The position numbers and the translations under genes were made by a program. The notes under the pieces are model-generated. The model was not told the DNA's origin and did not search any database. It saw only the letters and a program-made list of their open reading frames with translations. DNA of 64,000 bases. Source: Sphingobium lactosutens DS20 (GTDB taxonomy: Bacteria; Pseudomonadota; Alphaproteobacteria; Sphingomonadales; Sphingomonadaceae). The number at the start of each line of letters is the position of its first letter. Position 1 is the stretch's first letter. The DNA is taken from the NCBI RefSeq assembly GCF_000445105.1, contig NZ_ATDP01000078.1, positions 1 through 64,000 of the forward strand. The letters are read 5' to 3'. Positions 37,401 through 44,378 of the stretch are shown here, one piece after another.

Positions 37401-37947
37401 ACAGGTCGGGTCGGCGTAACCGCAACGCCATCAGCAATATTGCCAGCTTTCCATCGGCGATCTCCTTGCGCGCCATCATGGTCCAGAGGGCGTCCAGCGG
37501 CAATTCGTGCACGCTGATATTTTCCTGTTCCTCAATCACGCCGCCGCCTGCCGCCACGCGGTCCCGCGCGGCGTAGGGGGCGAGGAAATAATCGATCTTT
37601 TCCGTGACGACGCTGGGAATGCTCCAGATTTGTCCCAAATGCGCCAATTCGCTCAAGCGGACGCCGGCTTCCTCCATCGCTTCGCGCCGTGCGCAATTGG
37701 CAGGGTCATCCTCCAATATGCCGGCGATCGCCTCCATCATGTCGGGCAGGCCTGCCAGCATGACGGGCGTGCGCGGCATGGATACGGTAAGGGCCAGGCG
37801 GCGCTCAGGATCATAGGGCAGCACGGCAACAGCGCGGCGCATTTCCACCACATGCCGGTCGACTTCGACGCCATCGTTGGCGCGCAACCGAACCATGCGC
37901 AGGTTGAGCCAGCCCTCATAAAGTAGGGAGGTGGAGATGATCTTCAT
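37381..37947 (-). CDS. Nudix hydrolase, ADP-sugar pyrophosphatase-like
   Basis: 188 residues with the layout of ADP-ribose/ADP-glucose pyrophosphatases: an N-terminal strand exchange region (VVEMRRAVAVLPYDPERRLALTVSMPR), then the Nudix helix CARREAMEEAGVRL. The box is unusual: the loop between the leading Gly and the REAMEE helix is two residues shorter than the G-x5-E-x7-RE consensus, and the first Glu is absent. The catalytic RExxEE is intact. It ends inside the convergent glgX gene by 20 bases. Given the glycogen neighbours it might act on ADP-glucose, but this is inference. Confidence 0.88.
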   Translation of the reverse strand: MKIISTSLLYEGWLNLRMVRLRANDGVEVDRHVVEMRRAVAVLPYDPERRLALTVSMPRTPVMLAGLPDMMEAIAGILEDDPANCARREAMEEAGVRLSELAHLGQIWSIPSVVTEKIDYFLAPYAARDRVAAGGGVIEEQENISVHELPLDALWTMMARKEIADGKLAILLMALRLRRPDLFSVPVD

Positions 37948-37964
37948 CGCGCTCCACGAGACTG

Positions 37965-38040
37965 TGGTGAGTCCAGCTGGGTTCGAACCAGCGACCTACT
38001 GATTAAAAGTCAGTTGCTCTACCGACTGAGCTATGGACCC
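37965..38040 (-). tRNA. tRNA-Lys (anticodon TTT)
   Basis: 76 bases with all four arms on the minus strand. The acceptor GGGTCCA pairs with TGGACTC (one G-T), followed by A and an encoded CCA. The D arm is GCTCAGTCGGTAGAGC, the anticodon arm CTGAC-TTTTAAT-CAG region places TTT in the loop, and the T arm contains GGTTCGAACCC. Confidence 0.97.
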
Positions 38041-38082
38041 CCGAAGCGGTGGACGACGCCCTAAAGGGGGCGGCGCGGATGG

Positions 38083-38604
38083 TCAACCACTTGTCGGCCG
38101 CTTTGGTTTCGCTTTTTTGAGCCGGGCGCTCAGCTGACGGATGGTGAGGCCGCTGCGGGGATCGCGCCAGCCCGACGCGATGAAAGATAGCGGCGTCAGT
38201 ACGAAGCTGCGGCTGCGAAAGGCGGCGTGCGGCACCGTCAGTTGGCGTTCCCGCCATATGCCCCCCGACCAGAGGATGATGTCGATATCCATGGTGCGCG
38301 CGCCCCAGCGCCGGTGGCGTCGTCGGCCAAGGCGCGCTTCCATGTCCTGAAGACATTGCAGCAGGGCCGGAGGCGATAGCGGGGTTTCCACCAGGATCGC
38401 GGCATTGGCATAACGACGCAGCGACGGACCCAGTGGCGGGGTGTCGATGATGGGCGACATGGCGATCACTCGCATCCGCCCGCCGATCAGTGCCATGGCT
38501 TCCTCAAGCAGTCGTGGCGGCGTGCGTTCGGCCGACAGCGCCCGGTTCGACCCCAGCGCCAGTGCGTAGACATTGGTGCGGCCATCTGGCCTTGTATCCG
38601 CCAT
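38083..38604 (-). CDS. folK: 2-amino-4-hydroxy-6-hydroxymethyldihydropteridine diphosphokinase
   Basis: 173 residues. It pyrophosphorylates hydroxymethyl-dihydropterin in folate synthesis. ALALGSNRALS opens the fold, followed by SPIIDTPPLGP, YANAAILVETPLSPPALLQCLQDMEARLGR and the signature RRWGARTMDIDIILW, with the two Mg-binding Asp. The C-terminal tail is basic. It is downstream of tRNA-Lys in reverse order and divergent from the uracil-DNA glycosylase gene. Confidence 0.95.
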   Translation of the reverse strand: MADTRPDGRTNVYALALGSNRALSAERTPPRLLEEAMALIGGRMRVIAMSPIIDTPPLGPSLRRYANAAILVETPLSPPALLQCLQDMEARLGRRRHRRWGARTMDIDIILWSGGIWRERQLTVPHAAFRSRSFVLTPLSFIASGWRDPRSGLTIRQLSARLKKAKPKRPTSG

Positions 38605-38627
38605 AAACCAGCGCCTATCTGCAGTGC

Positions 38628-39290
38628 GTGATAGTGAAAAGCCCCCTTGCTTCGACCGAGCCGCCGCATGATTGTCCGCGCTGTCCCCGTCTTGTCGCCT
38701 TGCGGGAGGAATGCCGGGCCCAGCATCCCGATTGGTGGAATGCGCCGGTCCCCGCCTTTGGCGACCCGCTGGCGCGCATTGCGATCATCGGACTGGCGCC
38801 CGGTCGGCAGGGGGCGAACCGCACCGGCAGGCCGTTCACCGGCGATTATGCCGGCGATCTGCTGTTTGCGACGCTGGCGCGCCATGGTCTGGCCGAAGGG
38901 AGCTATGACGCGCGGCCGGACGATGGCCTGGTTCTGCGGGACGTGATCATCATCAATTCCGTCAAATGCCTGCCGCCGCAAAACAAGCCGGAGCCGGCGG
39001 AAATCCACAATTGCCGCCCGTTCCTGGCCGATGGGGTGGCGGCTTTGCCTAATGCGCGCACCTTCATCGCGCTGGGCCAGATTGCGCATCAATCAGCGGT
39101 CAAAATTCTGGGCGGCAAATTGCCCAAAGCGCGTTTCGCGCATCTTGCGGAGCATCGCATGCCCGATGGCCGCATCCTCATCGATAGTTATCATTGTTCG
39201 CGCTACAACCAGAATACCAGGCGCTTGACGGCCCAGATGTTCGACGCGGTGTTTGCGCGCGCGGTCGAGGTGGCCACGGCCCCTGATTGA
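38628..39290 (+). CDS. Uracil-DNA glycosylase, family 5 (UDGb type)
   Basis: 220 residues. It excises uracil and other deaminated bases from DNA. Motif A reads GLAPGRQGANRTGRPFTGDYAGDLL and the C-terminal leucine-loop motif reads SYHCSRYNQNTRRLT. Cysteines suited to a 4Fe-4S cluster are CPRCPRLV at the N-terminus and VKCLPP and HNC near residues 105-125. The start is a GTG at 38628 or another at 38634. It begins 23 bases from the divergent folK start and ends before a bidirectional terminator. Confidence 0.9.
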   Translation: MIVKSPLASTEPPHDCPRCPRLVALREECRAQHPDWWNAPVPAFGDPLARIAIIGLAPGRQGANRTGRPFTGDYAGDLLFATLARHGLAEGSYDARPDDGLVLRDVIIINSVKCLPPQNKPEPAEIHNCRPFLADGVAALPNARTFIALGQIAHQSAVKILGGKLPKARFAHLAEHRMPDGRILIDSYHCSRYNQNTRRLTAQMFDAVFARAVEVATAPD

Positions 39291-39323
39291 GCGGCTTTCG
39301 GCGGAAAAGCAGTGTGGTGAACG

Positions 39324-39359
39324 AAAAAGGGGCGGCCCCATGAGGAGCCGCCCCTTTTT
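39324..39359. terminator. Bidirectional terminator between the UDG gene and rpsD
   Basis: AAAAAGGGGCGGC and GCCGCCCCTTTTT form a perfect 13-bp stem around ten bases, giving a T-run at the 3' side on either strand. It serves both convergent genes. Confidence 0.95.
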
Positions 39360-39381
39360 GTAAATCGTCGGTCCCGAGGAC

Positions 39382-39996
39382 TTAGCGCGAATAGAATTCG
39401 ACGACCAGGTTCGGTTCCATCTTCACCGGATAGGGCACTTCGTCCAGCGTCGGCACGCGGACATAGGTGACCTTGGCCGCGCCGTCGGGCGAGACATAGT
39501 CGGGAATGTCGCGCTCGGGCAGGCTCTGCGCTTCCAGGACCAGCGCCATTTCCTGCGCCTTCTTGCCCAGGGTGATTTCGTCGCCCGGCTTTACCAGACG
39601 CGAGGCGATGTTGCACTTCACGCCATTCACATAGATGTGGCCGTGGCTGACGAGCTGGCGGGCCGACCAGATGGTGGGCGCGAACTTGGCGCGATAGACC
39701 AGCGCGTCGAGGCGGCGTTCCAGCAGGCCGATGAGGTTCTGGCCGGTGTCACCCTTCATGCGGGCGGCTTCAACATAGTTCTTCTTGAATTGCTTTTCGG
39801 TGATGTCGCCATAATAGCCCTTCAGCTTCTGCTTGGCGCGCAGCTGAATGCCATAGTCGGACATCTTGCCCTTGCGGCGCTGACCATGCTGGCCGGGGCC
39901 ATATTCACGCTTGTTCACCGGGCTCTTGGGACGACCCCAGATATTCTCGCCCATCCGGCGGTCGAGCTTGTACTTGGCGCTGGAGCGCTTCGACAT
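39382..39996 (-). CDS. rpsD: 30S ribosomal protein S4
   Basis: 204 residues. [20 protein letters not shown] is the alphaproteobacterial N-terminus, followed by [16 protein letters not shown], and [38 protein letters not shown], the S4 RNA-binding domain. S4 nucleates assembly of the 16S 5' domain. It stands as a single gene with its own promoter match upstream and a shared terminator downstream. Confidence 0.98.
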   Translation of the reverse strand: MSKRSSAKYKLDRRMGENIWGRPKSPVNKREYGPGQHGQRRKGKMSDYGIQLRAKQKLKGYYGDITEKQFKKNYVEAARMKGDTGQNLIGLLERRLDALVYRAKFAPTIWSARQLVSHGHIYVNGVKCNIASRLVKPGDEITLGKKAQEMALVLEAQSLPERDIPDYVSPDGAAKVTYVRVPTLDEVPYPVKMEPNLVVEFYSR

Positions 39997-40107
39997 ATGT
40001 CTTTCCTTCGATATGCTAACAACGTTGGTCCCGGTATCGCCTGTTTTCCGTATTTCAGGGACAGGGCCGCCGCTTCACCGGGATGCAGGGCCAATCGCGA
40101 AGCGGCG

Positions 40108-40136
40108 CCTATGACGCCAAGGGGCTGGCCTGTCAA
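40108..40136 (-). promoter_or_regulatory. rpsD: Candidate rpsD promoter
   Basis: Perfect -35 box TTGACA (40131-40136), a 17-base spacer and CATAGG as the -10 box, about 110 bases before the rpsD start. Confidence 0.5.
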
Positions 40137-40177
40137 GCCCTCGACAGGGCGGGGCGGCGGGCCTAAGCCTCCGGCGC

Positions 40178-40474
40178 ATGAACCCCGACAGCTATACCAG
40201 CATGAGCGAAGTGCGCGCCGGTGTCGACGAGATCGACCGGCAGATCGTCGCGCTGCTCGACCTGCGCTTTGCCCATATGCGCGCGGCGGCGCGGATCAAG
40301 CCCGATCGCGGCGCGGTGCGCGACGAAGCGCGCAAGGCGCAGGTGATCGCCAATGCCCGAAGCCAAGCCGAACGGCTGGGCGCGCCCGCTGATGTCATAG
40401 CCGATCTGTGGGACCGGCTGGTCGAGGCGTCCATCGCTTATGAGATGGAGGAATTCGACCGGACACGCGGCTGA
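40178..40474 (+). CDS. Chorismate mutase, PchB-like AroQ family
   Basis: 98 residues, all helical, in the AroQ fold: VRAGVDEIDRQIVALLDLRFAHMRAAARIK (catalytic Arg and Lys), KAQVIANARSQAERLGAPADVIADLWDRLVEASIAYEMEEFDRTRG. The C-terminal pattern ending in TRG and the AAARIK segment resemble the PchB branch, which can also cleave isochorismate, more than the domain fused to prephenate dehydratase. No salicylate or siderophore genes are adjacent, so a plain chorismate mutase role is the safer call. Confidence 0.85.
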   Translation: MNPDSYTSMSEVRAGVDEIDRQIVALLDLRFAHMRAAARIKPDRGAVRDEARKAQVIANARSQAERLGAPADVIADLWDRLVEASIAYEMEEFDRTRG

Positions 40475-40477
40475 GCG

Positions 40478-40588
40478 CGCTTCGCACCGGCGGGCTTGAT
40501 TGCGAAGTTCACACCGTCGCGGGTCCGCGCAATTGCGTGGATCGAGACCTCTGGCGTTGATTTCGCAATAGGAGATTTTTTGCGAAGT
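40478..40588. repeat. Two neighbouring hairpins built from TTCGCA/TGCGAA
   Basis: CTTCGCA (40480-40486) pairs with TGCGAAG (40501-40507), and TTCGCAA (40562-40568) pairs with TTGCGAA (40580-40586). They fill part of the 200-base gap between the chorismate mutase gene and the convergent aminotransferase gene. There is no clear T-run. The rest of the gap, to 40674, shows nothing recognisable. Confidence 0.5.
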
Positions 40589-40674
40589 CAGGCGCGTGGA
40601 GCAGGAGCAGACCGTCAGAAAGAGCCGATCGCTCAGTGTAGCATTGGGTCATCCCTGTAGGACAGGCCAGGGGC

Positions 40675-41817
40675 CTAGCGCCCCGTCTGTGCCTGAAACC
40701 ATGGGATCATCCGCGTGATCGCATCCGCAACCCGGTCGGTGGACACGGCAAAGCTGAAACGGATGAAGTGGTGTCCGTCAACGGGGTCGAAGTCGATCCC
40801 CGGCGCGGTGGCCACCCCGGTTTCGCGCAGCAGCCGTTGGCAAAAGCCCAGGCTATCGTCGGTCAGATGGCTGATATCGGCATAAATGTAGAATGCCCCG
40901 TCGGGCGGCGCGATGCGGGCCAGGCCCATGGCGGGCAGCGCGTCGAGCAGCAATTGCCGGTTGCGGCGATAGCTGGCGACATGGCCCTCCAGTTCGTCCG
41001 CACAGTCGAAAGCGGCCAATCCGGCGCGCTGCGCCAGGACGGGCGGGGTCAGGAACAGATTGCCCATCCGCGCGCGGGCCGTGTCGATCAGCCCTGGCGG
41101 CACGACCACCCAGCCAAGCCGCCATCCGGCCATGCTGTAATATTTGGAAAAGCTGTTCACGATCACGGCGTCGGGTGCATATTGCAGCATCGAATGGGCC
41201 GGTTCGCCAAAGCTGAGGCCATGGTAGATTTCATCGGAAATGATGCGAATGCCCCGGTCGGCGCAGACGGCGGCGATCCGCGCCAGTTCAGTGGGCGGAA
41301 TGATCGTGCCGGTCGGGTTGGCGGGACTGGCAAGGATCAGGCCATCGGGTGCAGGGTCGAGCGCGGCGAGCGCGTCGGCGCTGATCTGATAGCGTTCGGC
41401 CGGGCCGCAGGCGACCTCGACCGGGTCCAGATAGAGCGCCTTCAACGTATTGCGATAGGCGACATAGCCCGGCCTTGCCGTCGCCACCCGCGCGCCGGGG
41501 GCGAACAGGCTGGTGAGCGCCAGCACCAGCGCGGGGGATGCGCCACAGGTCAGGATAATCTGTTCGGGATCGACGGTGACGCCATAGCGATCCTGATAAT
41601 CGCGGGCCATGCGCTGTTTGAGGGCGGTGCTTTCCCAATAGCCCATGGGTTCGGTGTCGAGCACATGATGCGCGACCGCGATCGCCTGGGCAGGCGCGCC
41701 GGTCGATGGCTGGCCGAACTCCATATGCAGGATCGAGCGGCCCTGTTCTTCCAGCGCATGCGCTTCCCGGCTGATGGCAATGGCGTGGAAGGGGGCTATG
41801 TCGGCGACTTTATTCAT
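40675..41817 (-). CDS. Class I/II pyridoxal-phosphate aminotransferase
   Basis: 380 residues, fold type I. Landmarks are MEFGQPSTGAP, TCGASPALVLAL, LASPANPTGTIIP, IISDEIYHGLSFG with the Asp and Tyr that hold the cofactor, and VNSFSKYYSMAGWRLGWVV with the Schiff-base Lys. The late Arg in HHFIRFSFAVS binds the substrate carboxylate. It belongs to the broad aspartate/alanine aminotransferase-like group. The substrate is not fixed by sequence or neighbours. Confidence 0.9.
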   Translation of the reverse strand: MNKVADIAPFHAIAISREAHALEEQGRSILHMEFGQPSTGAPAQAIAVAHHVLDTEPMGYWESTALKQRMARDYQDRYGVTVDPEQIILTCGASPALVLALTSLFAPGARVATARPGYVAYRNTLKALYLDPVEVACGPAERYQISADALAALDPAPDGLILASPANPTGTIIPPTELARIAAVCADRGIRIISDEIYHGLSFGEPAHSMLQYAPDAVIVNSFSKYYSMAGWRLGWVVVPPGLIDTARARMGNLFLTPPVLAQRAGLAAFDCADELEGHVASYRRNRQLLLDALPAMGLARIAPPDGAFYIYADISHLTDDSLGFCQRLLRETGVATAPGIDFDPVDGHHFIRFSFAVSTDRVADAITRMIPWFQAQTGR

Positions 41818-41872
41818 GGATAACCTGCGTTAATTTCGGCAACATGGCCGTGGCTGTGGCGTTGGGCATGGC

Positions 41873-42136
41873 ATGAGCCAGACCCTCTTGACCGTCCTGC
41901 AATATTATGGCGCGGGGGCAGCGACGCTCGCCGCGCTGATCGTGTCGCTCAACCTCGGCCGGCAGATCACGGGATGGGCGTTCGTGCTGTTCGTGACAAG
42001 CTCCATCGCGCTCATTGCCTGGGGATTTCTGGACGAAAACAGCGAAGGCATTGGCTGGCAGAATGTCGCCCTGCTGTTCATCAACGCGATCGGGGTATGG
42101 CGCTATCTGATTTCCGGCCACGATCCGGCGGACTGA
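41873..42136 (+). CDS. Small membrane protein of unknown function (87 aa)
   Basis: 87 residues with three hydrophobic helices (about 12-28, 34-52, 63-80) separated by short loops. It has no signal peptide or catalytic motif. The third helix is preceded by GIGWQNVALLFINAIGVWRYL, a layout I recall from small conserved proteobacterial membrane proteins. It is divergent from the aminotransferase gene and convergent with pgl, seven bases from its stop. Confidence 0.75.
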   Translation: MSQTLLTVLQYYGAGAATLAALIVSLNLGRQITGWAFVLFVTSSIALIAWGFLDENSEGIGWQNVALLFINAIGVWRYLISGHDPAD

Positions 42137-42143
42137 AAAAACG

Positions 42144-42836
42144 TCAGTTTTCGGCGATCCAGACCTCGACTGGCACGTCATCCTGCAAAAGCGCGAGGCG
42201 GATCGGCAATTCCTCGACCGGCCCGCCTGCCAGCGCGCGGTCATAGACTGCCTTCTTGGCGGCGCCGCTGATCTGGAGGAAGATATGGCGGCTCTTGAGG
42301 ATCGCGCTCGCGGTCAGCGACAGGCGCTGGTGTGGCGCGGCCGGGGGGGTGGCGGCGATGGTCAGAGCATCGGTGGCAAAACCTTCGGCCAGCTCCTTGC
42401 CCTCTGGAAAGAGCGAGGCGGTATGCCCGTCATCGCCCATGCCCAGCAGCACGATGTCGAGCGGCCAGGGCAGGGCGGCAAAGCTGGCTTCCACATCCGG
42501 CTGGCCCGCATAAGCATCCGCAGCCTCATTTTTCATCGGCACGAACCGCGCCTGCGCCGCCGGTCCTTGCAATAGCGTGTCGCGCACCAGACGTTCGTTG
42601 CTGTCCGCGCTGGCCGGATCGACCCAGCGTTCGTCCACCAGCGTGACGATCAGCTTGCTCCAGTCGAGCGTGGCCGGAGCCAGCGCTTCGAGCACCGGCC
42701 TGGGCGACCGGCCACCCGACAGCGCGATGGTCGCGACCCCGCGCGCGGCGATGGCGTCAGACAATAGGGCGGCGATCCGGTCGGCGATGTCGGCGGCGGC
42801 CTGCGCCCCGGTGGCGAAGAAATATTCGGTCGGCAT
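42144..42836 (-). CDS. pgl: 6-phosphogluconolactonase
   Basis: 230 residues, DevB type. It hydrolyses 6-phosphogluconolactone in the Entner-Doudoroff and pentose-phosphate routes. Landmarks are IALSGGRSPRPVLEAL, VTLVDERWVDPASADSNERLV and the signature LLGMGDDGHTASLFPEG. It follows ybaK with three bases between, as the third gene of galE-ybaK-pgl. Confidence 0.95.
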   Translation of the reverse strand: MPTEYFFATGAQAAADIADRIAALLSDAIAARGVATIALSGGRSPRPVLEALAPATLDWSKLIVTLVDERWVDPASADSNERLVRDTLLQGPAAQARFVPMKNEAADAYAGQPDVEASFAALPWPLDIVLLGMGDDGHTASLFPEGKELAEGFATDALTIAATPPAAPHQRLSLTASAILKSRHIFLQISGAAKKAVYDRALAGGPVEELPIRLALLQDDVPVEVWIAEN

Positions 42837-42839
42837 GGG

Positions 42840-43316
42840 TCACTCCGCGTCGTCAGGAAGCGTGCAAATGTCCACCCAGCTTGCGCCGGTCAAGGCCGCG
42901 AGCCGATCGGGCGTCAATTCGACCGACGCCGTGCGCGATCCCGCCGCCGGAAAGACGGTGGCGAACGCCCGGAGCGAGATGTCGCAATAGATGGGAAGGG
43001 GCATCGTGAGGCCGAAGGGGCAGACGCCGCCGACCGGGTGGCCGGTCAATTCCTCCACCTCATGCGCGCCCAGCATGCGTGGCTTCGCTCCAAGCGCGGC
43101 CTTGGCCTTGCCGTTCGACAGTCGGGCGTCGCCGCGCGCGCAGACGAGTACGACCTGATCCCCCACGCGCAGCGACAGCGTCTTGGCGATGCGCGCCGGC
43201 TCAACGCCGAGCGCGGCTGCGGCCTCTATGACCGTCGCTGTACTGACGCCCTGGTCGATGATCGATATGTCCGGGGCGTTTGCGGCGAAGAAGGCGCGGA
43301 CGCTCGCTTCGCTCAT
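42840..43316 (-). CDS. YbaK/EbsC family protein (aminoacyl-tRNA deacylase-like)
   Basis: 158 residues. The YbaK/ProX fold hydrolyses mischarged aminoacyl-tRNA. Visible are a family-like N-terminus (VRAFFAANAPDISIIDQGVSTATVIEAAAALGVEPARIAKTL) and the LRVGDQVVLVCARGDARLSNGKAKAALG, VEELTGHPVGGVCPFGL and CDISL motifs. The Lys in GDARLSNGKAKA is at the usual catalytic position. The ATG at 43316 overlaps the galE stop (ATGA); upstream codons in the frame belong to galE in another frame. Confidence 0.92.
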   Translation of the reverse strand: MSEASVRAFFAANAPDISIIDQGVSTATVIEAAAALGVEPARIAKTLSLRVGDQVVLVCARGDARLSNGKAKAALGAKPRMLGAHEVEELTGHPVGGVCPFGLTMPLPIYCDISLRAFATVFPAAGSRTASVELTPDRLAALTGASWVDICTLPDDAE

Positions 43317-44311
43317 GCGCGGTCGCCAAGCTGGCGCTCCCAGGCCAGCGCATGGGCGACGATCTGGTCCAGATCGGCATGGCGCGGCGTCCAGGGGAAG
43401 GTTTCTAAAATGGCTTTGTTGTCCGAGATCAGCCTGCCGGGATCGCCCGCGCGCCGGCCGACCATGACGCGCTTGATCGGGTTGTTGGTCGCCCTGTCGA
43501 CCGCGTCCAGCACCTCCAGCACCGAAAAGCCCCGGCCATAGCCGCAATTGAGCAGATGGTTGCGCGTCGGCTGCGCCATCAGCGCTTCGAGAGCGAGCAG
43601 ATGGGCGGCGGCGAGGTCACTGACGTGGATATAGTCGCGCACGCCCGTGCCGTCGGGCGTGTCGAAATCGGTGCCGAAGATGCTGACGCTCTCCCGCTTG
43701 CCCAGCGCCGCTTCGACTGCCACCTTGATAAGGTGGGTGGCGCCGGCGGTCGACTGGCCGGTGCGCCCCTGCGGATCGGCGCCTGCGACGTTGAAATAGC
43801 GCAGCGCGCAGAAATTCATCGGATGCGCCGCCGCCACGTCGCGCAGCATATGCTCGGTCATTAGCTTGGACATGCCATAGGGGTTGATCGGGCATTGCGG
43901 CGTATCTTCCCGCACCGCCTCCACGTCCGGCGTCCCATAGGTGGCGGCGGTCGAGGAAAAGATGAAATGTGGCACGCCGATGCGCACCGCGCTTTCGATG
44001 AGGTCGCGCGTCTTGGCGCTGTTGTTGTGATAATATTTGAGCGGGTTGCTGACCGACTCCGGCACCACGACGGACCCGGCGAAATGCATGATCGCGCGCA
44101 CGCCATGGTCGCGCAGTGTCGCTTCCACCAGAGGCTGGTCGGCAATGTCGCCGCGCACCAGCGGGACGTCGCCGGGCACCGCCCAGTCGAAGCCGGTGAC
44201 GAGATTGTCGATAACGACGATGCCGTAGCCGGCATCCCTGAGCGCCAGCACGGCATGGCTGCCGATATAGCCCGCGCCGCCCGTGACCATGACCATTGGC
44301 TTGTCGCTCAT
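43313..44311 (-). CDS. galE: UDP-glucose 4-epimerase
   Basis: 332 residues, extended SDR. It interconverts UDP-glucose and UDP-galactose. NAD-binding VTGGAGYIGSHAVLAL is at the N-terminus, FAGSVVVPESVSNPLKYYHNN follows, the catalytic pair is SSTAATYG and YGMSK, and FNVAGADPQGRTGQ binds the sugar nucleotide. It starts 33 bases after the fadJ terminator stem begins and overlaps ybaK at its end. Confidence 0.96.
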   Translation of the reverse strand: MSDKPMVMVTGGAGYIGSHAVLALRDAGYGIVVIDNLVTGFDWAVPGDVPLVRGDIADQPLVEATLRDHGVRAIMHFAGSVVVPESVSNPLKYYHNNSAKTRDLIESAVRIGVPHFIFSSTAATYGTPDVEAVREDTPQCPINPYGMSKLMTEHMLRDVAAAHPMNFCALRYFNVAGADPQGRTGQSTAGATHLIKVAVEAALGKRESVSIFGTDFDTPDGTGVRDYIHVSDLAAAHLLALEALMAQPTRNHLLNCGYGRGFSVLEVLDAVDRATNNPIKRVMVGRRAGDPGRLISDNKAILETFPWTPRHADLDQIVAHALAWERQLGDRA

Positions 44312-44347
44312 AAAGAAAAGGTCTCCCCAGCTGATGCCGGGGAGACC
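44312..44347 (-). terminator. Rho-independent terminator of fadJ, just before galE
   Basis: On the minus strand GGTCTCCCC and GGGGAGACC form a perfect nine-bp stem around ten bases, followed by TTTTCTTTA. The T-run touches the galE start codon, so galE transcription may have to begin upstream and read through, or start very close to its ATG. Confidence 0.8.
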
Positions 44348-44378
44348 TAGCGAAAGGGCGTTAAGATTTATAGGCCGT

